Source: Rhizaria sp. SCN 62-66 (Eukaryota; Rhizaria, unplaced). Taken from it: a stretch of DNA of 49,823 bases. The stretch spans positions 1 to 49,823 of the forward strand of contig MEDY01000409.1 of NCBI GenBank assembly GCA_001724265.1. Reading direction: 5' to 3'. Both the position numbers and the translations under genes were made by a program. Each line of letters begins with the position of its first letter. Position 1 is the stretch's first letter. Positions 31,901-42,586 of the stretch are shown in pieces. The notes beneath the pieces were generated by a model, which saw only the letters and a list, made by a program, of their open reading frames with translations, searched no databases and was not told the DNA's origin.

Positions 31901-34900
31901 CGCAGACCGACGCGTCGCTTACCACCCTTGCGCTGAACACCGTCACCGCCACCGGTGCCGGTGCGCAGCTGCTGGCGACGGGACAGGCGTCGTTGTTTGA
32001 CGCGCTGCGCTGGCTGACCTCGGCTGAGGAGGCTGCACAGACCGGCTTTGGCGTTGATTGTCGCGGCCACGTCTACCTTGTCTGTGCCGGTGCGCCTGCA
32101 ACCGACGCCGCCGCTGGCGACGAGACCGAGAACGAAGGCGTCGGAGGCCGCACGCTCGCCGCGCTGGCGTGGCTGTCGCTGCGCGAGCTGCTGTTGAGCT
32201 TGGGCCAGATCTTTGCCTCTCCTCTCGTCCTCTGCCCTGACGCGCCCTCCGTTGCGGTGACTGTGTCTGTGACCGCAGTGGCGGAGGCGCGCGGCCCGGC
32301 GGGTATTTTCCCTGTGTCGGCTGCGCGCATGGCGGGCTCAATGCTGTTGACGACGCTGCTGGCGACAAAGCACATGGGCGTGCACGAGGTTGCGCAGACC
32401 GCGCTTGAGACCCTTGTCGGAGCACTTGCCGCGCCCGCCGCGCCGCCCGCTGCGCGCGCCGCGGCCCGCGACTGGCTGGTTCAGACGCTCGAGTACGTTG
32501 CTGCGTCGGCGCGCGCTGAGGACAAGTCCTGGATTCGCCGCGGCGCCGGTCTGCCTTTCTGCGTGCTCGCACTCATGCGCGGCATTAAGGCCGGCTCCAA
32601 GTCCACTCTTGCTGCCGCCGCGGGCTCCGTCGACACTGCTGTGGCTACGCTTGCTAGCACGGCCGCTGTGGGCAGCGTTGCTTGGGGCTTGTCGCTGCGC
32701 ACCAGTGCTCTCCCAGCTGAGGCTTTTGGCGGCGCAGCTTTTGCCGTGCTGCTGGCGCTGCACGGCGACGCGATGGCGCTCTCTGGTGCTGCAGCAAGCA
32801 ATGCTGTTATGGAGGCGAGCTTTCCCCGACTCATTGCGGCCGAGGCGAGTAGCGCGTGGAAGCCGCGCGTTCATGTGCTCAACTTGATCCGGGCTGTCTG
32901 CCGTGACCGCGCGCTGTCTGCGTCGCTGCCTGCCGGTGTCCTTAATGGCGCCATGGCCGCTGCGCTTGAGGGCTTTGCGTGCAGCAACTGGAACGTGCGC
33001 AATGCTGCGCTGCTCGCTTTCTCTGCCGTCTCGGCCCGTATGTTGTGTCTGCAGCTGCCCGAGCACACGCAGGCTCACGACCCACTGCTGTCCATGCCTA
33101 TGTTTTACCTCCCCGCTCCCGCACGTCTCGCTGCATGTAGCCCTGCCACCGCGAACGCTCTTGCTCTCGCGCGCTCGCCGCAGCCCCACGGCTCCGAATA
33201 CGCATCGGCCGGTCCCTCTGCCTTTGCTTTTGCGCCCGCTGCGTCTTTTTCGTCATCGGCGACTGGCACTGCGGCTGCCTCAGCGCTCGACATGACGCGC
33301 TTTGCTGCTAGCTTCCCCGGTGTGCTGTCGGCCTTCGCGCGCAGTCTGCGTGGCGCCCTTGCCGCGCCTGTTGACGCCGCTGCCGTTTTTTCTGCGTCGA
33401 GCCTCGCGCCCATTCTTCTTGTGCTGAGCTCTTTGGCCCGCCCCAGCGCCGACGCTTCCGCTGCGGGCGAGGCTGCTGCCGCTGGTGAGCTGCGCGCTCT
33501 CGTTGCCGGCGCGCTCTCGCATAGCTCGCACCACATCCGCCTGCTCGCCGCCAAGGCCGAGCTTGCGCTCACGCCTGTGGCCGCCGCGCCCGCGCTTGCG
33601 CGCGCCACAACTCTTGTCGCCATGGCCGCTGCCTCTGACTGCTCCGCCAACGCCGCGCATGGCAACCTGTTGGCGGCGCACGCGCTGTTGTGCGCAATCC
33701 CCGCCGGTGACGCCGATGCTGCCGCGCTGCAAGCTCTGTGCACCGCTTTGACTGCACTTTCGTGCGCCTGGCTGTGCTCGGCGGATGCTGCTTCCTCCAC
33801 TGCAACTGCCCGCATGCCGTTCCAGTGCCTGCTTGCGCTGTGCCGCACCGCTGACGCCGCTGCGCTCCTGCAGCGCAACGCTGCGCTCTGCACTACAGTC
33901 GACGCCGCTGTGTTGGCTGAGGCGAGCGCGAACCACTGGGCGCTGACCCTGGCGGTGCTGCGCGCCACGACTCCGTGCGGCCCTCGCCCCGTCGCGAGCG
34001 CGGCGGAGCTCGGTCGCCAGCAGCTGCGCGTGTGGGCCGCGTCGCGCGCCATGGCGCTTCTGGTCGAGACCGTCACGGCAGCGCCCGGCGCTGTCGACGC
34101 TAGCCGCGGCACTGTTGCGGTGGCTGTTGCCGCTTCTGGGCCCCGTGCTGCCGCGACCCGTGCGCTGTTCCAGGCTGCGGCTGCGGCACCCTCTGCTGCT
34201 GCTGAAGGGACCGTGTCAGTGCGCGTGCGCGCGCTTTTCTGGGCGCTTGTGGCTGACGCTGACGCCGCTGTGCGCACGGCTGCCACCGAGGCGCTCGCGC
34301 AGGCCTTGCCCTCCGCTGACCCCGCTCCCGCCGCCGCGCTCGCTGCTGCCACTGCACTGAGTGGCGCAGAGGCCGCGACAGAGACGGGACTCGTGGCGGG
34401 TGCGTGGTTCACCGTTGTGGCTGACTGCACGCGTCAGTTCCCTCCTGCGCGCACGTCTGAGCTTGCCGCTGCGCTCGTCGGACCTGTTATTGAGTTCGGC
34501 AACGCAACCATTGTCTCCGACACCGCGCCCCTCGCGCCCGCGCTCGAGCTGGCCCCCGCAGCGGCCGACGCGAGCTCACTCTCCGCGCCCTTCTTGCTGC
34601 TCGCGCTGCGCTACACCAGCTCTGTGACGGCAGCCGTGACCGCTGAGGCCGCTGCTGCCGAGGCCGCTGTCTCGCTCGCCGACCCCGCTGCGGCCGCCGC
34701 ACTGCCCGCGCTGCCGCTCGCGGCAGTCTCGCCCGTGCCGGCCGCGCTGGTCACCGAGGCGCTGCGCGCGTCCACGCCCAGCGGGGCCGTTGTCGACAAC
34801 TCGCGTCAGGCGCACCTGGGCCTGCTGCTGGGCGCGGAGACCCTCCGCTGCGCCGCGCAGGCCGCCGCGCTCACCCGCGCCCGCGCCTGTCAGGCCACGC

Positions 34901-36153
34901 GCAGCGACGCGTCGGCCGACGACGCCGCTGCTGTCAAGCGCGCGCGCGGCGCTGCCACCGTCGGGAGCGCCGCCGCTTGCAGCGGGAGCGCCGCCGCGCT
35001 GGTGCCTGCGCTGCTGCGGCGCGTGCACGCGTGTGTGCTGCAGGCGCACCACCAGCACTTGCGCCACACGGCCGTGCGCGCGCTGCGCCGCTCTACACTG
35101 CTCACGCACACCGACGGCGCGGCGGTCGGGCGCGCGCATGCTGTCGCGCTGCTCCTGGCGGTGCGCTTGGCCGGCGACGGGAACGAGTCAGTGCGCACGT
35201 GCGCGCTCGCTGCGCTGCAGGAGGCTGCCGCGCACCGCGCTGCTGCGCACAGCGTCACCGCTCCCCAAGTTGCCGCCCACAGTGTCACCGTGCCTTGTCT
35301 CGACGCGGTTGGCGAGTGCGCGCGTCTGCTCGCGGCGACCTCCACGCGCGACGCCAGTGCGGGTGGCGCTGCTGCGGGCGCTGGCTCTGCTGCTGCTGCG
35401 GCTGCGGCTGCGTCGCAGCTCGCACTTAGCGCGTTCGCGACCGTGATCAGTGGGCCCGTGTACCACGCCACTGCTGCGGCGTTCGCTGCCACCGCCTTTG
35501 TCTCCCCCTCCGCGACCGCGACTACGACTGCAGTGACCGAGAGCGATGTGGAGATCGAGGCGCTGGCTCGCGAGCTGCAGCGGCCCGCGGGCAGCGCTGC
35601 ACAGGCAGTGATCGCGGCCAACTACCTCGACAACGACGACGGGCTCTACGCGCCCGAGAGCGCGGCCGTCAACGACGTGCTGTCCGAGCTGCTCGCGGCC
35701 GAGGCCGCCGCCGTGCCCGCCGCCGCCGCCTCCGCCGCTGCCGTGCCTGCTGCGACTGGTAGCGGTGCGGCCGCCGCCGCGGCGCGCGTGCTCGTTTGGG
35801 CACGCAACGCGCTTGAGGGCAATGCGGCCGCCGCGCGGGGACTTGCGCTGAGTGCGGCCGTGCCCGAGCTGTGCGTGGGCGCTGCGGAGGCTGACGCGGA
35901 GTCTGAGGCGGGCTCGCGGCTACAGAAGCGCACTATTGTCATGGCGCTTGTATGCGTTGGCGCCCGGGCCGCAGCAGCAGTGCGCGGCGCCGGCGCCGCC
36001 GCGAGTGCCGAGTGGCAAGCGGTGGTCAAGGCGGCGGAGAGCCGTGCGAACGAGCTTATTATGCGTGCTGAACAAAGCGGCGATGACTCGCTCTCGCTGG
36101 CGTTCTGGCGTGAGCGCGCCCGCGCGAGCGTCGCTGAGCTGCTTCGTGTTTAA
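27832..36153 (+). CDS. THADA/Trm732 family protein (tRNA 2'-O-methylation cofactor)
   Basis: A single exon of 2,773 residues, ATG 27832 to TAA. The DUF2428 region is clear. WIRRGAGLPFCVLALMRG (from about residue 1567) matches the family's RRSAGLPF motif. WKPRVHVLNLIRAVCRDRALS and CSNWNVRNAALLAFSAVSARM match the VHALNILRALFRD and VRNSSTLLFSAL blocks, with an FAASFPG element after. The rest is an alpha-solenoid of HEAT-like helices, extremely Ala-rich (often several Ala per ten residues). Yeast Trm732 works with Trm7 to methylate position 32 of certain tRNAs. Animal THADA is about 1,950 residues and Trm732 about 1,420, so this copy is inflated by low-complexity inserts. It has no intron and no in-frame TAG in 8.3 kb. 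Antisense frames here stay open because of GC-rich third positions. Confidence 0.88.
28972..28995 (+). repeat. (GGC)8 microsatellite in THADA
   Basis: Eight perfect GGC triplets encoding eight glycines between two Ala-rich helices. Length variation between strains is likely because it lies in a non-conserved loop. Confidence 0.9.
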
Positions 36154-36552
36154 GTTAGAAACATCATAACTAAGTTATGGCGACTATCTAAGTACTTATT
36201 TAAACCTATACAGAATTGTTTTGCTCATGGACAAACTTGAAAAACCGCTCTCCCTTAAACATCTTGACGCATCCGCGCAAAATGCACTTTGGGTGCAAAG
36301 GAAGCTTGCGTCACCACTGGTGGCCATCCGGCCGGCTCTCTCCCACAGTCAGTTGGCTCCCTTACAGATATTATTCCCACCCCTCAAACAAGATGACACC
36401 GACGCGAATATTGCTGGAAGTCTTGTGTTTAGACTTCATACGCAACTGCATTGCTATTTGTTTATTTAGACGTCTAGAGCTGCTTGCAATCATGCTCACT
36501 TGGGTCTCCTTTCTCCATACGTTTTCTCCTTGTCCTCGACAGAGTGGTGAGG
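36154..36552. other. Intergenic gap, THADA to V-ATPase
   Basis: Contains one ATG-started frame of 80 codons (36227-36469) of moderate GC. It ends at a TAG, which may not be a stop here, and has no recognised domain, so it is not called as a gene. A pyrimidine-rich tract ending GACAG at 36542 looks like a splice acceptor 10 bp before the V-ATPase ATG. Confidence 0.45.
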
Positions 36553-39500
36553 ATGGGCCATCTCTTCCGCAGTGAGGAGATGTGCTACGTCCAAATTAAA
36601 TGTGTCGACGACGCCAAAGAGCTTACGACCATTGAGCTTGGCGCGTTTGCCAAGTTCCAACCAACAGACGTACGTCGCTCTCCCTTCTTCATATCCCCTC
36701 GTCCTCTCCAGACTCGTTTCATCTCTCACTCATCATTCTGTCGTCATCCATGCTCACTGCTCCGGCATCATCGTTTCGCCTTGTGTTTTGCATGTCGCCG
36801 TACAGCTATCGACCGACGCCGGTCCCAACGAGGGTCCGCGCTACATCGGCCTCCGCCGCCACGCACAGGAAGTCTCGGCGGTAGAGAACCGTCTGTCGAA
36901 TCTCGTTGCGCTGTGCGAGCGGTACAAGGTCGCAATCCCGCGCTCCACGCGCTCCGGCTTTGACCGCCTGCTGCGCGCCAACTTTACGCAGATGCTGCCC
37001 GTACTCGCGCAGGCCGAGGCCGAGCTGGGCGGCCACCGCACGACGCTGACGTCGCTGCGGCGCACGTTGCTGACCGCGTCCGAAGACAAAGCAGTGCTCA
37101 CGCTCGCGCGCACGTTTCACGACGAGTCCGGCGGCGACCGCGCGCTGATGGCGCGTCTGGCCACCTCCTCCGAGGCTGGACTGCGGCGGCGGCGCGGCAC
37201 GGGCGCTGCGGCGCGCGAGATCGAGATGGCGCCCGTGACTCCGGTCGGCAGCGGCTTTGAGTCGGACCTCGACCCTGAGCTTGGCGCGCTTTCACGGCTC
37301 AACGCCGTGGCGTGCGGGGTGGTCGACGCCGTGCAGACGCCCCTGCTGGAGCGCGTTGTGCAGCGGCTGTCGCGCGGGACCACGTTCGCGCGGTTTATCG
37401 ACATCCCGGAGCCTTTTTACGATGCCGAGGCTGGTCGCTTCGTGCGCAAGGCCTTCTTCTACCTCGTCCTGCTCGGCCGCGGGCTCGAAACCAAGGTCGC
37501 GCGCCTCTGCTCCTCGCTTGGCGGCCGCCTGGTCCCGCTGCCCGACTCCTCCCAGGGGTACGACGACCTGCTCGAGGCCGCCGAGACGGCCGCTGCCGAC
37601 ACGCGCACGGCGATTCAAGCCACCGAGCGCATGATCGTGCAAATCCTCACCGATCTCGCAGGCGCCAACGCCGACGGGCCCGGCGCCGCTGCGCTCCCCG
37701 GCGCGACACCTTCCTCTGCCGCCGCGGGCGCCAGCAGCAGCAGCAGTAGCAGTCTCGCGGGACTGTCCCTCAGCGGTGGCGCCAACGCGGGCGGCGCGGG
37801 CGCCAACGGCGCGTCGCCGCTGCGCATGCTCGAGGCCGCCGTCACACGCGAGCGGCACGTCGTCGAGGCGCTAAGCCGCGCGGCGTTCACGGAGCGCTAC
37901 GTCATCTTCGAGGGTTGGATCCCGCGGTTCGCGCGGCGCGAGTTAGTCCAGCGCATGCGGCGCATCCAGCGGCACGACTCATCACTATCTGCGCCCGCGG
38001 TTGTGTTTATCCCGGGCGCCGTGGCGCGCGCCGCACAGCGCGGGCCGCCACCGACGCTTATCCGCACCGACTCCTTCTCGGGGTTGTTCCAGTCGATCGT
38101 GGACACGTACGGCGTGCCGCGGTACCGCGAAGTGAACCCCGGTCTGTTCACCATCGTGACGTTCCCGTTCTTGTTCGCGGTCATGTTCGGCGACATCGGC
38201 CACGGCGCCGCGCTGCTTGTCGTGGGGCTCTACTTTGTGCTCACGCGCGCGACGTGGGAGCGCCGTATTCGTCTGCACCGCGCTGGGGAGCTCGCCGCGG
38301 GGCTGTTTGCCGCGCGCTGGATGCTGCTGCTGATGGGCATTTTCTCGCTCTATATGGGGCTTATTTACAACGATCTCTTCTCACTGCCCGTGAGTCTTTT
38401 CGGCAGCGCCAACTACGTCAAGCCCGTCGTCCCCGTGGGCATGCGTGCCGGTAACCACAAGCTGTGGAACGGACAGGTGTACCCGTTTGGCATGGATCCC
38501 GGATGGGGTCACGCCAAGAACGAGCTCCAGTACCGCAACTCGTTCAAGATGAAGATGGCCGTTGTGTTGGGTGTGCTGCACATGACGCTCGGTATCATCC
38601 TCTCGGTGTTTAACCACGTGCACTTCGGCGACACGATCTCGCTGGTGACCGAGTTTATTCCGCGCCTTCTCTTTCTGACCTGCACGTTTGGCTACATGAT
38701 CTTCATGATCTTTTACAAGTGGTGCGTCAATTGGTTCGCCATCTCAAAGCAGCCGCCGAATCTGATCCAGAGCATGATCTCCATGTTCCTCAAGCTCGGC
38801 GACCCCGGCGCAGACCCGCTCTACGCGGGCCAGCTCTCGGCACAGCGCGTCCTGCTCTTCATCTCAGTCGCCACGCTGCCAGTCATGTTCCTCGCCAAGC
38901 CGCTGCTGCTCTACCGCAAGCAGCAGGCGCGCCACGCCCGCTACCAGCGTCTCAACGACGACCACGGTGGTGGCGACGGCGGCCGCAGCAGCAGCGGCGG
39001 GCCGATCGCGAGCGACGGAATGCCACAGGGGCTTGATGGCGCGGCCTCCCCCGCGGTCTCGGTCGGCAACGACGTCGTTGGCAGCGGCAACGGCAGCGGC
39101 GGCAGCAACGGCGAGAGCGGCAGCGACCACCACAGCCTGTCCGATCTTATGATCCACCAGGCGATCCACACCATTGAGTTTGTGCTCGGCGCCGTCTCTA
39201 ACACGGCGTCGTATCTCCGTCTCTGGGCGCTCTCTTTGGCCCACGCGCAGCTGAGTTCGGTGTTTTGGGACAAGATCCTGATGGAGTACGGCATCAACAA
39301 GGGCCCGTTCTTTGCCTTTATCGCGTGGGCCGGCTGGGCGGGCGCCACGGGCGGCGTGCTCCTCGGTATGGACGCGCTCGAGTGCTTCCTCCACGCCCTG
39401 CGCCTGCACTGGGTCGAGTTCCAGAACAAGTTCTACTACGCAGACGGCCGCGCGTGGGCGCCCATGTCTCTCGCCGCCAGCGCCGTGTCTCTGGGCGACA

Positions 39501-40027
39501 TGGCGCGCGAGGCTCAGGCGGAGCAGCGCAAGCGGTCCGTCACTGTCGCGGCCGCGGCTGCGGCTGCGGCTGCGGGCGGCGAGACTGCCGCCGCGGCCGG
39601 ACTGGGCGCGGGCGGCGTGTCGAGCGACGCGGGGTATTATGGCGAGCTCGACGGGTTCGACGGCAGCGTCGCGGGCGCGGGCGACGACGACGACGACTTC
39701 TCCGACGATGACGGCGACGACGATGACGACGGCGGCGGCCACGGAGGCGGGCGGCGCCGCGGCGGCGCAGGCGACGGCGACCTCAGCGACGGGCTGGGGC
39801 TCGGCGACGAGGAGACGCTCTTCGCGGCGCCGCTGGGCGGGGACGCGTACGACAGCAGCGGACGCCGAGTGCGCGCCGGAGGGCTGCTCGACGGTAGCGC
39901 CGACGATGGCAGCGACACTGACGAGGACGACGGGTACTTCCGCGAGGTTGACGACGAGGGCGCTGCAGCGGCCGAGGCCCGCAACAGGCTCATGTCGCGC
40001 GTTCAGTTCGACCAGGCCTCGCCTTGA
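36553..40027 (+). CDS. V-type proton ATPase subunit a, with acidic C-terminal tail
   Basis: The membrane stator subunit of the V-ATPase V0 sector; it forms the proton half-channels. Exons 36553-36669 and 36806-40027, 1,112 residues, TGA stop. The spliced N-terminus MGHLFRSEEMCYVQIKC matches the family's MGxLFRSEEM. The cytosolic half includes FEGWIPRFARRELVQRM. The membrane half has RYREVNPGLFTIVTFPFLFAVMFGDIGHG, MGIFSLYMGLIYNDLFS and NLIQSMISMFL. The conserved SNTASYLRLWALSLAHAQLS carries the essential Arg (residue 844, equivalent to yeast Vph1 Arg735). After LHALRLHWVEFQNKFYYADGRAW, where most homologues end, about 190 residues continue: an Ala-rich run, then an Asp/Gly-rich acidic tail. 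A Gly/Ser-rich insert lies in the loop before the Arg helix. Confidence 0.95.
36670..36805 (+). other. Intron of V-ATPase subunit a
   Basis: Phase-0 intron of 136 bp, donor GTACGT at 36670, acceptor CCGTACAG ending at 36805. It joins FQPTD to LSTDAGPNEGPRY. Confidence 0.9.
39676..39735 (+). repeat. Aspartate-rich GAC/GAT tract in the V-ATPase tail
   Basis: Imperfect GAC/GAT triplets encode runs of Asp in the C-terminal extension. The tract is purine-rich low complexity. Confidence 0.7.
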
Positions 40028-40405
40028 TCGGCGCAGTGAACGCAGCCGTGATGTCGTCGTGTGACTTCTGACAGTGACGAGGACAGTGACAGGAGCAGTT
40101 GTCATCAATTGTAGAAATTGGGCGAGCATGTTTCTCTGTCCAGCTGTTTGTCAATGTGTGGTCTATTTAATGTTAAGCTTATGATACAATCGTATGTCGA
40201 TTCATGGGTGCGTTATAATTAGGGTGTGTAAAATCAAGACTTATGTATCAGAGTGGCCATTTTGTTGTTGCTTGTGGAAGGGCCAACAGAAAGAAAAATA
40301 TCTATCGCAAAGCAAAGAAAAAGAAAAATACATGAATAAAATGACAAATACTATTATTACGTGTTATACTGTAGAGACCTCGCCTTACTTCTCTTCGCGT
40401 ATTTT
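40028..40405. other. Convergent intergenic gap
   Basis: 3' flanks of V-ATPase subunit a and Prp19; AT-rich with an A-rich stretch near 40290-40340. No gene recognised. Confidence 0.6.
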
Positions 40406-42016
40406 TTACGCCGAGGGCGTGAAGACGCGGAGCGTGCGGTCCTTGCCCGCGCCCGCCGTGACCACTGAGCCGAGCTTGGGGCCGAAGGCTGCGGCGATGC
40501 ACGCGGAGGCGAGCTCGGCGGACTCGGCGTCGACAGGCAGCGCAGACTTCACCACACTCCAGTCCTTCGCCTTGTAGACCACAAACCCGCTGCCAGTGGC
40601 TACGACGAGCGCGGTACCCGACGCGCCGTCGAAGCGGACGCCGCGCACGGGGACGCCCGCGGCGGGCTCCAGCCGCTGCACGCACGTCTGCGAGCGGAGA
40701 TCCCACACGCAGACGCGGCCCACGGCGTCGCCCGAGGCCATGATGTACCCGTTGGGCGAGCACGCGACCGCGGTGACGGCGGCGGTGTGGTCGTGCATTA
40801 CGCACGCGACGGCGCGCGACAGCAGCTCGACGAGCAGGAGACGGCCCGTGGCATCGCCCGCAACGACCATGAGCCCGTCGGGGTGGAAGCACAGCGCGGA
40901 CACAGCGCCCATGTCGGCGTGCGAGAACACGCCAGCCGCCGCGCCGGTTGACGCATCCCAGAGACGCCACGTCTTGTCGGCGCCGCCGGTAGCGACGAGG
41001 CGGCCGGTGGGGTGCACGTCAACGGCGGCGACGGCGCCCGCGTGGCCGACCAGCGGCGTCACGGCGAGCCCCGACGCCGCGGCCGAGGACAGCACGGGCG
41101 CGGTCACCAGCGCGGCGGACCCGTCACTGGCGCCAGAAACAGCGACGAGCGGGCCGTCGGCGGCGTCGGCCCATGCCGCGAGAGCCGCGACGGGGTACGC
41201 ATGAACCTTCTCGGCCACGGCGACGAGCGCGCCCGCTGCCGAGTCGAACAGGGCCACCGCGCCGTCCGCGCCGCCCGTGGCGAGCAACGGGGTCGCGCCC
41301 GTGGCGGCCACGGCGCCGGAGAGCTGGGCGAGCGCAGTGACGCCGGGGACTGTGGTGGCGTGGGCCGCGACGGCCCTCGCGGGCGCTGCGGGCAGCGATG
41401 CCAGCGCAGCGAGGTTCGCCGCCGTTGCGGCAGTCGCGGCCTTGACCTGCGCGCGGCGCGAGGCGGTCAGCTCGCCGGCGCGCGCGGTCACGGCGGCGGC
41501 GACAGTGGCGGGGAGCGACACTGCGGCAGCGGAGGCGTCGTCGGTCATCGCGGCGGGTGCGGCGGAAGCGGAGGCGGCAGAGACAGCGGAGACGGCCTGG
41601 CGCACGGTGGCGTCAACCTGGCCCAGCGCGGCCTGTGCGTCGTCGCGCTCCTTGATCAGGCGCGCGATGACGCGGTTGGCGGCGTCGACCTGGTACAGAG
41701 CGTGTGCAAGCTCCTGACGCAGCAGGTCCGCGTTGCGCTTGAGGTTAAAGGCCTCGAGCACGCTGGCGTCCCACTCGGCCTGCAGCATCTGCAGCAGCGC
41801 CGGGAACGATGCCGCCGTGGGCGGGCGCGGGCGCACGAAGGGCGAGGTGGTCTTGATCGTGATGAGGTCGTCCACGCTCAACGGCTCGCGCGTGATGGGG
41901 CACTGGTGCGTCGCCTCGATGTGCCGAAGGATGAGACGCTTCTCAAACACGTGGCCCGTCTTGACAGACACCACTGGCTCCTCAGGCAGCACGCCCGACA
42001 GTGCACAGGTCGCCAT
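40406..42016 (-). CDS. PRP19: Pre-mRNA-processing factor 19 (U-box ubiquitin ligase)
   Basis: The E3 ligase and scaffold of the Prp19/NineTeen complex, which stabilises the active spliceosome. 536 residues, single exon, ATG 42016 to TAA. The N-terminal U-box MATCALSGVLPEEPVVSVKTGHVFEKR with HQCPITREPLS (residues 1-60) follows the family closely. Next come RPRPPTAASFPALLQMLQAEWDA and the coiled-coil tetramerisation segment LKRNADLLRQELAHALYQVDAANRVIARLIKERD (about 90-130). The second half is a seven-bladed WD40 propeller, with repeats such as VDVHPTGRLVATGGADKTWRLWD and AVACSPNGYIMASGDAVGRVCVWDLR. An Ala-rich linker joins the parts. Its length is close to yeast and human Prp19 (about 500), so this gene has not been inflated like its neighbours. 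Confidence 0.95.
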   Translation of the reverse strand: MATCALSGVLPEEPVVSVKTGHVFEKRLILRHIEATHQCPITREPLSVDDLITIKTTSPFVRPRPPTAASFPALLQMLQAEWDASVLEAFNLKRNADLLRQELAHALYQVDAANRVIARLIKERDDAQAALGQVDATVRQAVSAVSAASASAAPAAMTDDASAAAVSLPATVAAAVTARAGELTASRRAQVKAATAATAANLAALASLPAAPARAVAAHATTVPGVTALAQLSGAVAATGATPLLATGGADGAVALFDSAAGALVAVAEKVHAYPVAALAAWADAADGPLVAVSGASDGSAALVTAPVLSSAAASGLAVTPLVGHAGAVAAVDVHPTGRLVATGGADKTWRLWDASTGAAAGVFSHADMGAVSALCFHPDGLMVVAGDATGRLLLVELLSRAVACVMHDHTAAVTAVACSPNGYIMASGDAVGRVCVWDLRSQTCVQRLEPAAGVPVRGVRFDGASGTALVVATGSGFVVYKAKDWSVVKSALPVDAESAELASACIAAAFGPKLGSVVTAGAGKDRTLRVFTPSA

Positions 42017-42586
42017 GTCTTACTTCGGTCTTGATAGCGGGCAAGCGTTCGGATCGCGGCAGCATCAAACAAGGAAGGTATCAGAGGAGAAGAAAGAGTA
42101 GATGTGAATGGAAATTAAAAACTTAGAATTATGGGCCATGTGCAGTTACCACCATCACGCCTATAGCCGCATAAATCCTGACCGAGACCTCTATCATGAG
42201 AAAAGCGCTTGGGTGTGCGAGACAACCTCAACTACATCGAAGAGCGCGAAAATGAGATCAGAGAGGACCATCCGGATCAACTGCTGAAAATTTACAGTGT
42301 GCTCATATAAGATGCGCCATATTTAACCCTTAAAATTTTATCAGGGATTTAAACAACGTTATGTTCACCGAGGATGAGAACTGAGAACATTCGCGGCGGT
42401 CGAGCCGTTTGTTTCCACTCACTGCTGTGGACCCGGGCAGGTTCGCAAAAAAAGCTGGCGAGACGAAGAACAGACAGAGTTAACTAGAGCGGGCAAAAAC
42501 TACCTCTGAAACTTGGCTAATTCTCCGTCAACCGCTCTGCTGATCCTTCACAGTTCTTTTACAGACGGGTTTTACTGTGCCCGCAA
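42017..42586. promoter_or_regulatory. Divergent promoter region, Prp19 and CysRS
   Basis: Lower GC than the flanking genes. Contains two overlapping short open frames (42138-42287 with an ATG; 42200-42310 without), neither with a recognised domain. TTCTTTTACAG ending at 42564 is a good splice-acceptor match 22 bp before the CysRS ATG. Confidence 0.45.

Noticed and set aside
36227-36469. An 80-codon ATG-started frame before V-ATPase
   Set aside because: No domain, moderate GC, ends at a codon that may not be a stop here, and could equally be leader sequence. Not called.
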